From Halopseudomonas pelagia (GTDB taxonomy: Bacteria; Pseudomonadota; Gammaproteobacteria; Pseudomonadales; Pseudomonadaceae), in contig NZ_CP033116.1 of assembly GCF_009497895.1 (NCBI RefSeq), positions 1,860,001-1,924,000 on the forward strand: a stretch of 64,000 nt of DNA. Reading direction: 5' to 3'. The first letter of the stretch is position 1, and the number at the start of each line of letters is the position of its first letter. The notes under the pieces are model-generated. The model did no database searches, was not told where the DNA came from, and was given only the letters and a program-made list of their open reading frames with translations. Both the position numbers and the translations under genes were made by a program. Below are positions 34,999 to 43,996 of the stretch, in pieces.

Positions 34999-35829
34999 AT
35001 GACAACAGACAAGCTTAAGGATCGTGTAGCCATTATCACTGGTGCTGGTGGCGGCCTGGGTGCCGAGTGCGCGCGGGTATTGGCTTCGCATGGCGCTGCC
35101 ATTGCAATCGTCGATATCAATCAGGATGCGGCATCCAGTGTGGCTGCAGAGATTGAATCGGCTGGTGGCAAAGCCATGGCGGTACGCACTGATGTATCCA
35201 GCGAAGATGAGGTCAAGGCGATGGTCGAGCAGGTGATGAACCGGTTCGGCCGTATTGACGTGCTGCATAATAATGCTGCGGTGCTGGATGTGAATCAGCG
35301 CCAAAAAGATCGTGATATCTGTAACCTGGACATGGATGCCTTTGATCGCGCCATCGCGGTTAACCTGCGCGGCGCCGTATTGTGCTCCAAACATGTCATT
35401 CCGGTGATGCTGAAACAGGGCAAGGGCTCTGTTATTTTTGCCACCTCCGGACTGGGTGCCCAGGGTGATCTGTCCCTGACCGGCTATGCGACAACGAAAG
35501 CGGCACTGAACATGCTGCCCAAACTGGTAGCCGCGCAATACGGCAAACTGGGGGTGCGCGGCAATGCGGTGCAGATTGGGCTGGCGCCTGCGGAAAATGC
35601 TCACAGTTCAATGCCGCCAGAGCTGTTGAATATCTTACGTGATAACCACCTGACGCCTGAGTTGGGCACTCCACGGCAAATTGCTGACGTGGTGGCCTTT
35701 CTCGCTTGCGACGAGTCATCCTTCGTAACGGGCACCACTCTGGTGGCGGATGGCGGTTTTGGCAGTCACACGCCATCGCTGGTAGCGATGCGTGCGTTTT
35801 TCGAGCAGTCAGGTCGCGGCAGCATGTGA
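34999..35829 (+). CDS. SDR-family oxidoreductase (canonical)
   Basis: A 276-aa classical SDR: cofactor loop TGAGGGLG, Asp after strand 2 (IVDIN, favouring NAD over NADP), HNNAAV, catalytic Ser in FATSGLGAQ and YATTK. It probably oxidises a secondary alcohol or 3-hydroxyacyl-CoA to the ketone, which fits its position right after a hydratase. Last gene of the plus-strand operon before a bidirectional terminator. RBS AAGAGAAGCATAAA. Confidence 0.9.
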   Translation: MTTDKLKDRVAIITGAGGGLGAECARVLASHGAAIAIVDINQDAASSVAAEIESAGGKAMAVRTDVSSEDEVKAMVEQVMNRFGRIDVLHNNAAVLDVNQRQKDRDICNLDMDAFDRAIAVNLRGAVLCSKHVIPVMLKQGKGSVIFATSGLGAQGDLSLTGYATTKAALNMLPKLVAAQYGKLGVRGNAVQIGLAPAENAHSSMPPELLNILRDNHLTPELGTPRQIADVVAFLACDESSFVTGTTLVADGGFGSHTPSLVAMRAFFEQSGRGSM

Positions 35830-35859
35830 CAGCAGTTGGAAGCGGTCGGAGGTGCCGCC

Positions 35860-35890
35860 AGCCCGGGAGTTTTAGGCCCGGGCTATTTTC
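35860..35890. terminator. Bidirectional terminator between the SDR and TetR genes
   Basis: AGCCCGGG (35860-35867) pairs with CCCGGGCT (35877-35884), followed by ATTTTC on the plus strand. It closes the operon that began at 25938; the TetR stop codon overlaps the stem. Confidence 0.75.
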
Positions 35891-36518
35891 TGATGCTGTT
35901 GAGAATGAAGTTGGCCGAATGTTCACGCCAGATGCGCATGCCTTCTTTGGAGGTAGTGTCAAAGCCGACGAGAACAGACATGGTGTAATGGTTGGTAAAT
36001 CCGCCAGACATTAGCAGTGCCGAGCTGGCCAGGAACAAACGAGCTTCTATATCCGGTTTGAAAACGCCGGCTTTGATGCCGCGTTGGAGCACTGACGAGA
36101 ATTTAATGGCTAACGCCGGGGATTGACTGGCGAAGCTGTTGGGCCTGGTGTCTGCTGCCTCGTGATAGCGAAGGCCCTCCAGGGCCAGCGCGCCCAGTAG
36201 CGGATCTTCCATATATTGATCAAAGCAGCAATTGAGCAGTGTTCGCAATGCTTGTTCCGGCGGCAGATGATCTATTTCCAACGCGATCAGCTCTTGCATT
36301 ATCTGTTGCGAGGCGTCATCCAGAACGGTTGAAAACAGCACTTCCTTAGAACCGTAGTAGTGATAAACCAGTTGCTTGGTCACGCCGGCTTCTCGTGCAA
36401 TATCTTCTACCCGTGCGCCGGCCAGACCTTTCTGGGCAAAGATTTGTCTGGCGGCAGCAAGCAGACGGTTCATGGTATCGCGCTTGTTCGGCTCTGCACG
36501 GTTTGACGGGTTATTCAT
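35883..36518 (-). CDS. TetR-family transcriptional regulator
   Basis: A 211-aa TetR regulator: helix-turn-helix in residues 15-60 (RQIFAQKGLAGARVEDIARE, VTKQLVYHYYGSKEVLF), with a C-terminal TetR_C-type domain. I start at ATG 36518 (MNNPSNRAEPNK) with GAGACGGAAT upstream; the frame to 36581 is not family-like. It sits in the centre of the catabolic region, divergent from an SDR, and is a candidate for binding the repeated palindromic 35-bp element, since TetR dimers bind dyads and can bind two side by side. I see no copy of that element in front of this gene itself. Confidence 0.88.
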   Translation of the reverse strand: MNNPSNRAEPNKRDTMNRLLAAARQIFAQKGLAGARVEDIAREAGVTKQLVYHYYGSKEVLFSTVLDDASQQIMQELIALEIDHLPPEQALRTLLNCCFDQYMEDPLLGALALEGLRYHEAADTRPNSFASQSPALAIKFSSVLQRGIKAGVFKPDIEARLFLASSALLMSGGFTNHYTMSVLVGFDTTSKEGMRIWREHSANFILNSIRK

Positions 36519-36672
36519 ATTATTCCGTCTCTGGATTGGGTGGAAATATATACAAGGCGTCGGTAACTTCGGTCGGTGCATTCAATAGCTTCAGCATATA
36601 GCCACAGCATAAAGTATTCCGACAGCGGTGTAATAAATCTGTGGCGTGGGCAGGCAGGCAATTGGAGTAGAT

Positions 36673-37452
36673 ATGGATCTTAATATTACCGCTCGTAAGG
36701 CTATTGTCTGCGCTTCCTCTCGCGGCCTTGGCAGAGCCTGCGCAATGGCACTTGCCGCAGAAGGATGTGAGGTATTTATCAATGGCCGTGACCCTGCCAG
36801 CTTAAACCAGGCGGCCGTGGCAATACGTGACAGCACCGGCGTTGAGGTAGTGCAAGTAGTCGCGGATCTCAATAGCGGCGCAGGGCGAGCCGCGCTGCTT
36901 GCGGCTTGTCCCGCGCCGGACATTCTGGTCACCAATAACGGAGGGCCTCCGCCCGGACGCTACCAGGACTGGGATCTTGGTACCTGGCAGCAGGCTCTGG
37001 AAGCCAATATGCTCAGCGCCATTCTGCTGATTCAGGCCGTGATGGACGGGATGCGCGCCCGGCAATTTGGCCGGATCGTCAACATCACCTCGGCAATGGT
37101 CAAGTCGCCGCGCTTGCCGATGGGCCTCTCAACCGCGGCCAGGGCCGGCCTTACGGCGTTTTCCAAGGCGCTTTCGCTAGAGGTGGTGCGCGATAACGTC
37201 ACCATCAACAATGTTCTACCCGAGCGTATCGCTACCGACCGGCTTACCTACATGACAGGCCAACTGGCCAAGCACAAGAATATAAGCCTGGAGCAGGCCC
37301 GAGCGGAGATGTTGGCACCGGTGCCAGCGGGGCGTTTCGGCACTCCCGAGGAATTCGCCGCCGCCTGCCTTTTCCTTTGCTCCAGTCAATCGGGATATAT
37401 CACCGGGCAGAATCTGCAGCTGGACGGTGGCGCCTACAGCGGCCTGATTTGA
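36673..37452 (+). CDS. SDR-family oxidoreductase lacking the YxxxK pair
   Basis: A 259-aa SDR-fold protein. The cofactor loop is CASSRGLG (residues 13-20) and NNGG (88-91) stands for NNAG. Ser140 in NITS is kept, but the following segment reads LPMGLSTAARAGLTAFSKAL with no YxxxK. This layout occurs in a divergent SDR group and its reaction is uncertain. ATG 36673 with TTGGAGTAGAT upstream. It is divergent from the TetR gene (154 bp) and ends 2 bp from the convergent VOC gene. It may be controlled by that TetR. Confidence 0.82.
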   Translation: MDLNITARKAIVCASSRGLGRACAMALAAEGCEVFINGRDPASLNQAAVAIRDSTGVEVVQVVADLNSGAGRAALLAACPAPDILVTNNGGPPPGRYQDWDLGTWQQALEANMLSAILLIQAVMDGMRARQFGRIVNITSAMVKSPRLPMGLSTAARAGLTAFSKALSLEVVRDNVTINNVLPERIATDRLTYMTGQLAKHKNISLEQARAEMLAPVPAGRFGTPEEFAAACLFLCSSQSGYITGQNLQLDGGAYSGLI

Positions 37453-37454
37453 GT

Positions 37455-37862
37455 TCAAGCCTTGCTTCTGGTCTTCCAGTCGGCCGGAGCTTGTTCTTCG
37501 GCGGCAAAATCAAGTTCAACATCCACCTCATTGGGGTCTTTGAAGAAAATCTGCCAGGTTCGAACATCACCCGGTGCGCGGATAATCCGATAGGCAATAG
37601 CGTGCTGATCTAGCTGGTCCAGTGTTTTCTCCAAGCCCTGCGCAAAGAACGCCATATGGTCGAGCACACCACGGCGAGGGTTGGGCATATGATCGACGGC
37701 AATCACGTGAAGCACCGGATGGCCTTCGGCATAAAGCCACAGTCCCGGCACTGGAAAAGGCGGTCTTGGTCCGCATTCAAGCCCCAACAGGTTTTCATAG
37801 AAGTGTTGCGTCTGCTCGAGCTGGTCGGTAACGATAGTGAAGTGGTCCATTCTAAGAATCAT
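37455..37862 (-). CDS. VOC-family protein
   Basis: A 135-aa glyoxalase-fold protein: RMDHFTIVTDQLEQTQHFYE (first metal His), VLDHMAFFAQGLEKTL and a C-terminal IFFKDPNEVDVELDF (likely Glu ligand). Substrate unknown; similar proteins occur as lyases or fosfomycin-resistance-like enzymes and in catabolic clusters. Convergent with the SDR at 36673 and alone on its strand; the 309-bp gap to 38171 would contain its promoter and that of the AraC gene. Confidence 0.82.
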   Translation of the reverse strand: MILRMDHFTIVTDQLEQTQHFYENLLGLECGPRPPFPVPGLWLYAEGHPVLHVIAVDHMPNPRRGVLDHMAFFAQGLEKTLDQLDQHAIAYRIIRAPGDVRTWQIFFKDPNEVDVELDFAAEEQAPADWKTRSKA

Positions 37863-38054
37863 ACTGTGCCTGTCGTAATCAGAAAGGGGTTTAGCGGTCG
37901 CCTAGAGGGTGGTTAAACCGCCGGAAAAAGCATGGCTGGCCTTGGCCGCATTGTTTGTTCGCGAGCTGCTAGGTGTGATGGGAAGTTTGGGTTCGTTCGT
38001 TGTAAAGGGCAAGTATTCCAGTGCTCCGATGAAGCCCTTATAAGGCAAATTGAA

Positions 38055-38071
38055 TATTGGTTTTTCCAATA
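38055..38071 (+). promoter_or_regulatory. Inverted repeat upstream of the AraC gene
   Basis: TATTGG-N5-CCAATA lies 100 bp before the araC-type ATG in the 309-bp gap 37863-38171. The remainder of that gap shows no gene; a short open frame at 37932 has no family features. The repeat could be an operator or part of a small hairpin. Confidence 0.4.
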
Positions 38072-38171
38072 CCTGACATCATTATTTATGGGTTGTTTAA
38101 TGAGGCTGATTGGTTAGTCTGAAAGTTGAATAAAGCGGTTCCCAATAAAAATAATCGCTGAGAGTAAATCC

Positions 38172-39068
38172 ATGTATTCAATAAATTATGATGAATACGA
38201 TCCGGCGGCTGCCGGGGAGTTTCTGACAGAGTCTCGACTGGTGGATGCCGGTTTTGACATTCATATCCAGCATGCTCATTGGTCGAACTCTGGCACCGCG
38301 GTGATTCAGGCAAAGGAAAGTTGCCTGCTGCGTTTGGTCCTGCCGACACCCGCCAGACGCTGGTCGCCTTTCTCGGATAACAAGGGTCGCTTTCCCGCAC
38401 TCAATTGTGACTTCCAATCGCTTGGGCAAGTGCTGTTTTTGCCACGCGATACAGAGTTTCAGTTTCGTCACGGGGTGTCTGAATACAAGGCCATGATCTG
38501 TCTTTTCGACCCAAGTATCATGGGGCCGCTCGCCGGCATCCAATGGCAGTGGGACGACTGCTTGAGCGACAGCATGCTGAATCTGGAAAATCCCTTCCTG
38601 CACATGTCGCTGCAGCGTCTGGCGCAAGAGGTTGCCGCCCCTGGTTTTGCCAGTGAGCTGCATACCGAGTGCCTGTTGACCAGCATCGCACTTGATTTGC
38701 ATCGGCAGTTTTTGAGTTCGCAGATCGGCACCGAGTCAGGAAAGCTGAGCTCGCAACAGTTGAAAACCTTACGTGAACTAGTCGAGACGGTACCCGAGCA
38801 AAGCAATTCCCTAAAACAGCTTGCGGATGTGCTGGATATGCCCGCCAGGCGCCTGTCAGAGCAGTTCAAAAGCACCACTGGGCTGACGCTACGCCAGTAT
38901 GTGGCGCAGGCCCGCATCCGCCGGGCAAAGTCGCTGTTGCTGGATCGCAGCATGTTGATCAAACAAATCTCCTACCATACCGGGTTCCTCAGTCCGGCCT
39001 CCTTTACGGCAGCCTTCCGTAAAGAGGTCGGTATGACGCCTGAAGCATTCCGCCAGGTGCACCAGTAA
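38172..39068 (+). CDS. AraC-family transcriptional regulator
   Basis: A 298-aa regulator with an N-terminal cupin-like sensing domain (residues about 20-180) and a C-terminal AraC/XylS double helix-turn-helix (from SLKQLADVLDMPARRLSEQF to ISYHTGFLSPASFTAAFRKE and GMTPEAFRQ). AraC/XylS activators commonly switch on catabolic operons in response to their substrate and bind tandem half-sites near -35; the 19-bp-spaced element found six times could be its target as well as a TetR's. Convergent with the MFS gene, 8 bp apart. Inducer unknown. Confidence 0.9.
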   Translation: MYSINYDEYDPAAAGEFLTESRLVDAGFDIHIQHAHWSNSGTAVIQAKESCLLRLVLPTPARRWSPFSDNKGRFPALNCDFQSLGQVLFLPRDTEFQFRHGVSEYKAMICLFDPSIMGPLAGIQWQWDDCLSDSMLNLENPFLHMSLQRLAQEVAAPGFASELHTECLLTSIALDLHRQFLSSQIGTESGKLSSQQLKTLRELVETVPEQSNSLKQLADVLDMPARRLSEQFKSTTGLTLRQYVAQARIRRAKSLLLDRSMLIKQISYHTGFLSPASFTAAFRKEVGMTPEAFRQVHQ

Positions 39069-39076
39069 ACTGCTGC

Positions 39077-40333
39077 TTAAAAAGCAGGCGCGGCGGCGTC
39101 TGTCTGCCGAAACACCGGGTAGCTTCCGAGCAACAGCAGCATCAATGGGCCAACAACAAAGCAAACCGTGCTGAAGATGAGCAGGCCTGAATAGTCGCCC
39201 GTCATGCTGTAAAGCGCGCCGAACAGCAGCGGCGCGGCGGCAGCCCCTGCGGTTATCAATCCTAGATGGATGCCGAATAGGCGACCGTAATCGCGCATGC
39301 CGAAATACTTGGCGATAAGAAAGGCGGCGATATCAAACTCCGCTCCGGCGCCAATACCCACCAGCATCGTTGCCAGAACATAAAGCGCCGTATTGCCGCT
39401 GCTTAGCGCGAAAATAAGACAGGCGACAGCGGGCATGAGTAGCGCTATAGAAGCTACGCCTGGCGCCCACAGGCGGTCAATCAGGTAGCCTACGACCAGT
39501 CGTCCGAAGATCAACGAGATACCAAAGGCGCTGAAGATCTGCCCGGCCTCGACGGCGCTAAGACCACGGTCCTGAAGCAACGGGATAATATTGGTCACCA
39601 GTCCGACTACGCAGGCCACTACTAGGGTCATAGACAGATTGCACAACCAAAAACGCCAGGATCTTAGTGCCTCTGCTAACAACATGCCGCCTGCGGCGTT
39701 CTGGGATATGGGCTGCTTAGCGGTTACCGGGCCACTTTCAGCTCTAACCGGCAGCAACCAAAGTAAGGTCAATGGCAGTGCAACCAGCACCGGCAGCAAC
39801 GACAGCGCGATGAATCCGGCTTGCCAGTTCCAGGTTGAAACCGACCAGGTAATCAGCAGCGGCAACCCGGCTGCGGCTAGCCCTGAGCCGCTGAGAATGA
39901 TGGCCAGTGCCAGCCCGCGATTTTCCACGAACCAGAGATTCACCAGGTGGGACCAGGTAATCTGCAAGGTGCCCAAACCCGCCAGCGGGACCAGGAAATA
40001 CCCCAGATACAGGCTCCATATCGTGGTTTTTACCTGGGTGAGTAACACTAGGCTGATTGACAGCGCGACCAATGAAAGGATGGTGACAATACGTAGCCCA
40101 AACTTCAGGTTGAGCCAGCCCGCCAACTGAGCGGCTACTATGGTGCCGAGCGACAGAGCGGTGATGGCGGCCTGCAATTCACTTCGGCCCCAGCCCAATG
40201 CCTGCTCCAGCGGGATCATCATTGAGCTGAAGCTGTACAGCAACAGCGAGCTGGAGCTGGTCGCGACGCCTACCACGGCAAGAATGAGGATCTTCCAGCC
40301 GATCTTGAATTCTCTGCTATCGAACTGTTTCAT
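39077..40333 (-). CDS. MFS transporter (paralogue A)
   Basis: A 418-aa, 12-helix major-facilitator protein, clearly paralogous to those at 54401 and 62376: shared segments include WKILILAVVGVATSSSSLLL, GWGRSELQAAI, the SGSGLAAAGLPLL helix-5 region, FGRLVVGYLIDRLW and GAGAEFDIAAFLIAKYFG. It resembles the OFA/monocarboxylate-porter type used for organic acids in catabolic clusters; the substrate is unknown. It is the last gene of the minus-strand group that starts near 48158, 44 bp after an SDR. Confidence 0.87.
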   Translation of the reverse strand: MKQFDSREFKIGWKILILAVVGVATSSSSLLLYSFSSMMIPLEQALGWGRSELQAAITALSLGTIVAAQLAGWLNLKFGLRIVTILSLVALSISLVLLTQVKTTIWSLYLGYFLVPLAGLGTLQITWSHLVNLWFVENRGLALAIILSGSGLAAAGLPLLITWSVSTWNWQAGFIALSLLPVLVALPLTLLWLLPVRAESGPVTAKQPISQNAAGGMLLAEALRSWRFWLCNLSMTLVVACVVGLVTNIIPLLQDRGLSAVEAGQIFSAFGISLIFGRLVVGYLIDRLWAPGVASIALLMPAVACLIFALSSGNTALYVLATMLVGIGAGAEFDIAAFLIAKYFGMRDYGRLFGIHLGLITAGAAAAPLLFGALYSMTGDYSGLLIFSTVCFVVGPLMLLLLGSYPVFRQTDAAAPAF

Positions 40334-40377
40334 GGTCTATGCCCGTTCAGGATAATGTAAGATGAGGCGGTACTGCG

Positions 40378-41256
40378 TCAGTCGTTGCCAATAAACTGAG
40401 CAGCCTCGGTACTTTTGGTTATCACGTGATCTCGTCTCAGGCTGCCGGGTGACCCTTCGCCGGCCGGAACCGCAAGATCTTCAGGATGAATGAGCGTCGG
40501 CCCGTTCCGCAGTTGCTGCAGAGCCAGGCAGGCGATGTCGTCCGCCTGCGGCAATGGCATGGTCATGGCATTGGGAATATTCAATCGCTGCATGGTCTCG
40601 CGCATCGTTGGCGTATCCACGGTGCTGATCAGTAGATTGAGCACATCAACGCCCTGGTCCTTCCACTCAGCCCACAGCGATTCACCCAGATTCAGCGAAA
40701 AGCCCTTGGTTGCGGAATACATCCCCAGCTTGCGCACACCACCGAGAGCGGCATGTGAACCCACTAGCAGCAACCCGCCGCGGCCCCGCTCTATCATCCG
40801 GCCGCCAAATGCGTGGCTGATGTCCATGACTGTCTGCGTGTTCATCCTGAGCAGCTTCATCCACTGCCCGGCATCGGTGTTGAGAAACTGGCTGATAAAG
40901 GGGTCACCGCCGGCGTTGTATATCACCAGGCCGACCTGACGGTTGCCGGTGGCTTCCAGCAGCCTCGCGGTGGCATCCGTTGCCGACAGGTCCTGTTTCA
41001 CGCATAGCGCCTGAACGCCGTGTTGTGCTTCAAGCTCGGCTTTCAGTGACTCAAGCGCTGTCTCGTTTCGGGCAACCAGAATGCAATTCATACCCTGCGC
41101 TGCGAGCTGGCGCGCGAAGGCTGCACCGATGCCATGGGATGCCCCCGCGATAAGCGCCCAGTTACCATATCGCAGTTGAAATGAGGGCTTATCATCCAGT
41201 CGGTTGATCCGCCTTTCCGGAATATCCGCTCCGGTACGCTCTTTGTGCAGGCTCAT
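40378..41256 (-). CDS. SDR-family oxidoreductase
   Basis: A 292-aa SDR with an N-terminal extension of about 30 residues before GNWALIAGASHGIG, YNAGG, catalytic Ser in VGSHAAL and YSATK. Its sequence style (LGMYSATKGFSLNLGESL, WAEWKDQGVDVL) is that of the DltE/3-ketosphinganine-reductase-like SDRs. The ATG overlaps the stop of the phosphotransferase-fold gene by 4 bases, so they are co-translated. Substrate unknown. Confidence 0.88.
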   Translation of the reverse strand: MSLHKERTGADIPERRINRLDDKPSFQLRYGNWALIAGASHGIGAAFARQLAAQGMNCILVARNETALESLKAELEAQHGVQALCVKQDLSATDATARLLEATGNRQVGLVIYNAGGDPFISQFLNTDAGQWMKLLRMNTQTVMDISHAFGGRMIERGRGGLLLVGSHAALGGVRKLGMYSATKGFSLNLGESLWAEWKDQGVDVLNLLISTVDTPTMRETMQRLNIPNAMTMPLPQADDIACLALQQLRNGPTLIHPEDLAVPAGEGSPGSLRRDHVITKSTEAAQFIGND

Positions 41257-42623
41257 AGCGGAGGAAGATCAATGTGACTGGCTGAGGCGCCAATAGCCGT
41301 GCTGCCGAACACCTGAACGCGTCGCTCAATCTGCGAAGCAAAAAGTGTTAACAGGGGTAGGTCATGCTCGGCCCCTGCTGTGGTAACGAAGCTCTCCAGT
41401 GCAGCCTCCATTTTCTGATGATCTTCAAAGCTCTGGCCGAGCAGTGCTTGGGCTTCACGCATATCCTGGGCCTGCAGCTCCAGCATCATGGCGTCGGCCT
41501 TGCCTAGATATTCGACGATCTTGCGCACGGCGTTCAGCTTGGTGCTCTGGAATGGATCAGTCACTTCGACCTGTTCAACGGCATCGCGGAGCATGCTCAG
41601 CAGTTCGGCGTTGGGTCCGGTTGGTTTGATCGGGCTTGCTGGCGTCTCGATTGCCACGCCCATTGATTCCGCCAGGGCATGGACCACTACGCGGCGCAGG
41701 GCAATGTCGAATTCAATATAGGTATCGTGGGGGTCTCCCGGTTTTGGCGTCGCGACCGTCGAGGAGAACTGCATGGTGCTGACGGTGGAGAACAATGTGG
41801 TATGAAAGCGCACCACGTCGGGTTCGGGCGGTTCGCTGCTGACCTGCTGATAATATTCGTAGAGTTCCCTGAAAGGCGCTCCGAGCGGTTCGTAGTTGTC
41901 CCGCATGCGCGCTGATGCCAGATCGGCCAAGGGATCGCCGATCATCGCGAACTCGAAATCATAGAGGGTGGTCAGCTTGCCGTTCTCGAACAGATACTGC
42001 CCCGAGTCGTACTGCACCAGGCTCGGTTTGCTGCGATGCTGCGGGACGTTGCGGCGCAGCCAGTTGAGGGCAAATTCCAGCAGCGGCTGCGGTCGGGTTT
42101 TATTGCGCGCGTAAAGCGGGTAATAGGCATCAAGCCCTGCCAGCGAAATGGCTTCGGCGCCCTCGGGCTGCGCGATGCCCTTGGCCACAAAGTCGTCCAG
42201 TGGCAGCTGGTGCATGGCGACCATGGCGTCTATGTATTGTTTGGCCAGGCTCAGACGCTCAGCGTCGTCGCTGGCGGCGGAAATGTCTCGGGTGCCGGGT
42301 ACAGCTTGCATGACGATGGCTAGCGGGTCCTCGCAGAAGCCATAGATATGCGGCACTGGAACGCCCTGCTGACCGAGCAGCGTGAGAATATCCGCTTCCC
42401 GGCGCAGATCATCCGGAAACGGGCTGACATCGCCGCCGCGGTCGCCACGGATGTGTAATTTGAGTATTTCATTGCCCCGCTGCAGTTCCATGTTCCAGGC
42501 AGGGCGCCAGCGCGGTAGCCGGTCCGTGCGTGTCACCGTGCCGCCGAGTAACGTTTCGATGAAATCCCGTATTTTCTGCTCCATCAACTGGTCGCTACCG
42601 GCATTGTCTAAGGCCATGTTCAT
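41253..42623 (-). CDS. Aminoglycoside-phosphotransferase-fold protein with modified active site
   Basis: A 456-aa APH/choline-kinase-like protein like those found beside acyl-CoA dehydrogenases and P450s in catabolic clusters. N-lobe: MELQRGNEILKLHIRG and EADILTLL. The catalytic loop is altered: instead of HGD-x4-N it reads LVQYDSGQYLF (Asp206 kept, His and Asn absent), followed by LYDFEFAMIGDPLADLA with Asp222 and Asp230 kept. A C-terminal helical extension of about 160 residues follows. Kinase activity is therefore uncertain. ATG 42623 has GGAG 6 bases upstream; the frame to 42803 would overlap the SnoaL gene. Confidence 0.8.
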   Translation of the reverse strand: MNMALDNAGSDQLMEQKIRDFIETLLGGTVTRTDRLPRWRPAWNMELQRGNEILKLHIRGDRGGDVSPFPDDLRREADILTLLGQQGVPVPHIYGFCEDPLAIVMQAVPGTRDISAASDDAERLSLAKQYIDAMVAMHQLPLDDFVAKGIAQPEGAEAISLAGLDAYYPLYARNKTRPQPLLEFALNWLRRNVPQHRSKPSLVQYDSGQYLFENGKLTTLYDFEFAMIGDPLADLASARMRDNYEPLGAPFRELYEYYQQVSSEPPEPDVVRFHTTLFSTVSTMQFSSTVATPKPGDPHDTYIEFDIALRRVVVHALAESMGVAIETPASPIKPTGPNAELLSMLRDAVEQVEVTDPFQSTKLNAVRKIVEYLGKADAMMLELQAQDMREAQALLGQSFEDHQKMEAALESFVTTAGAEHDLPLLTLFASQIERRVQVFGSTAIGASASHIDLPPL

Positions 42624-42684
42624 TGTTACTCCAGGAATAAGCTTCTTCGGCCCGACAGCGCCAGGCCGTGTAAATAAAGTGTGT

Positions 42685-43131
42685 TCAGGTCTTTGGGGTA
42701 GCCAATTCCGGTCCGCCAACCTGATCCAGGGATACCCCCTTCTTTTTCGCCAGATCAGCGGTGTCAAGGTATTCGCGCCATGCCGTGATTTTGCCTTCAG
42801 CATTTAGCTCGTAAACCGCGACCATGGAGTGCGGCATCGGTTTGCCGCTGGAGATGGCGTAGTCATCGCGTTCGGTCATGACCATGCTGTCCGAGGATAG
42901 GATGTTGCGGATAACGCAGTGGTTGTGGGTGACGTAACTCATCTGCCGCTGGATCTCGTCGCGTAACGCAGCGCGGCCGCGAATCACCGGCCCGCCGGGC
43001 ACCCAGAGCTGCCAGACTGCGTCCTCGCTCATCATGTTCAAGATGGTATCCAGCTGCGGGCGCGACGTAGCTGTCCCGTCACCCCATGCAGCGCAGAATT
43101 CCCTGATGATCTGTTCTTGTCGTAAGCCCAT
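42685..43131 (-). CDS. SnoaL-like / NTF2-fold protein
   Basis: A 148-aa NTF2-like protein (IIREFCAAWGDG; ILNMMSEDAVWQLWVPGGPV; GRAALRDEI; VAVYELNAEGKITAWREYLDT). Members include SnoaL cyclases, ketosteroid isomerases, limonene-epoxide hydrolases and non-enzymatic binding proteins. The opening pair D-x-W resembles limonene-1,2-epoxide-hydrolase-type pockets but I cannot assign a reaction. Same-strand neighbour of the SDR (37-bp gap) and the APH-fold gene (61-bp gap). Confidence 0.82.
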   Translation of the reverse strand: MGLRQEQIIREFCAAWGDGTATSRPQLDTILNMMSEDAVWQLWVPGGPVIRGRAALRDEIQRQMSYVTHNHCVIRNILSSDSMVMTERDDYAISSGKPMPHSMVAVYELNAEGKITAWREYLDTADLAKKKGVSLDQVGGPELATPKT

Positions 43132-43168
43132 TGCAAAAATCTCCTCGGAGTAGGTTAAGGGTCTGCGC

Positions 43169-43966
43169 TCAGAGGTAGGCGCGGATCACCGGGACCATGG
43201 GCGTGCCACAACTCATGCCACCGTCGACACGCATCAGGGCGCCGTTCACATAGCGCGCCTCGTCGGAGGCGAGGAACAGCGCCATATTGGCGATATCTTC
43301 CGGCTCACCTAGCTGTGGCACGTTCTGCAGGTCGAGGAAGGCGCGGGTCATCTCTTCATTGGCCCAGCCTTCAAGCGCAGCGGTACGGATAACTCCGGGC
43401 AGGATCGCGTTGCAGCGAATGCCCTGCTTGCCGAAAGTGGCGGCGATGGTTTGCACATACCAGTTGAGTGCCGCTTTGGACGCGCCGTAACTGAACTGGG
43501 CGACTTCCCCGGCAATCGAACTGGTGGACGAGGTGAAGATGATCGAGCCGCACGCTTGCTCGAGCATGTGAGGCAGGGCGTGCTTGCAGGCGAGCACGCC
43601 ACCCAGCACGTTGACGCGCATGTTGGCGTAGAACAGCTCCTCATTGAAGTTGATGAAGTCCACATCCCGCGCTGTTTCGGGATTCTTGTTGACGGCGTTG
43701 TTGAAGAGGATGTCGATGCGGCCGTAGGTCTCGATGGTGGTGGCTATCATCTGCTTCAGGTCGGCCTCCTGGCCGACATCGACCTTGAGCGCCGTCGCTT
43801 CGTTACCCGCCGCCGTGATGCTGTGCACGACGCGATCCGCGGCGTCGGCGTACAAATCAGTCACCACAACCTTGGCGCCCTGGGCGGCAAATGTGATGGC
43901 GCTGGCGCGACCAATACCGCTTCCGGCGCCGGTGATCACGGCTACTTTTCCTGCAAGTCTGTTCAT
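43169..43966 (-). CDS. SDR-family oxidoreductase (canonical)
   Basis: A 265-aa classical SDR: TGAGSGIG, VVTDLY (acidic end of strand 2, NAD preference), FNNAV, catalytic Ser in FTSSTSSIAG and YGASK, and a C-terminal VDGG. Likely an alcohol or 3-hydroxyacyl-CoA dehydrogenase. It follows the DUF1329 gene (30-bp gap) and precedes the SnoaL gene in one minus-strand unit. Confidence 0.9.
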   Translation of the reverse strand: MNRLAGKVAVITGAGSGIGRASAITFAAQGAKVVVTDLYADAADRVVHSITAAGNEATALKVDVGQEADLKQMIATTIETYGRIDILFNNAVNKNPETARDVDFINFNEELFYANMRVNVLGGVLACKHALPHMLEQACGSIIFTSSTSSIAGEVAQFSYGASKAALNWYVQTIAATFGKQGIRCNAILPGVIRTAALEGWANEEMTRAFLDLQNVPQLGEPEDIANMALFLASDEARYVNGALMRVDGGMSCGTPMVPVIRAYL

Positions 43967-43996
43967 GGAAAGCTCCAGTCTGGAATCAGAAGCACG

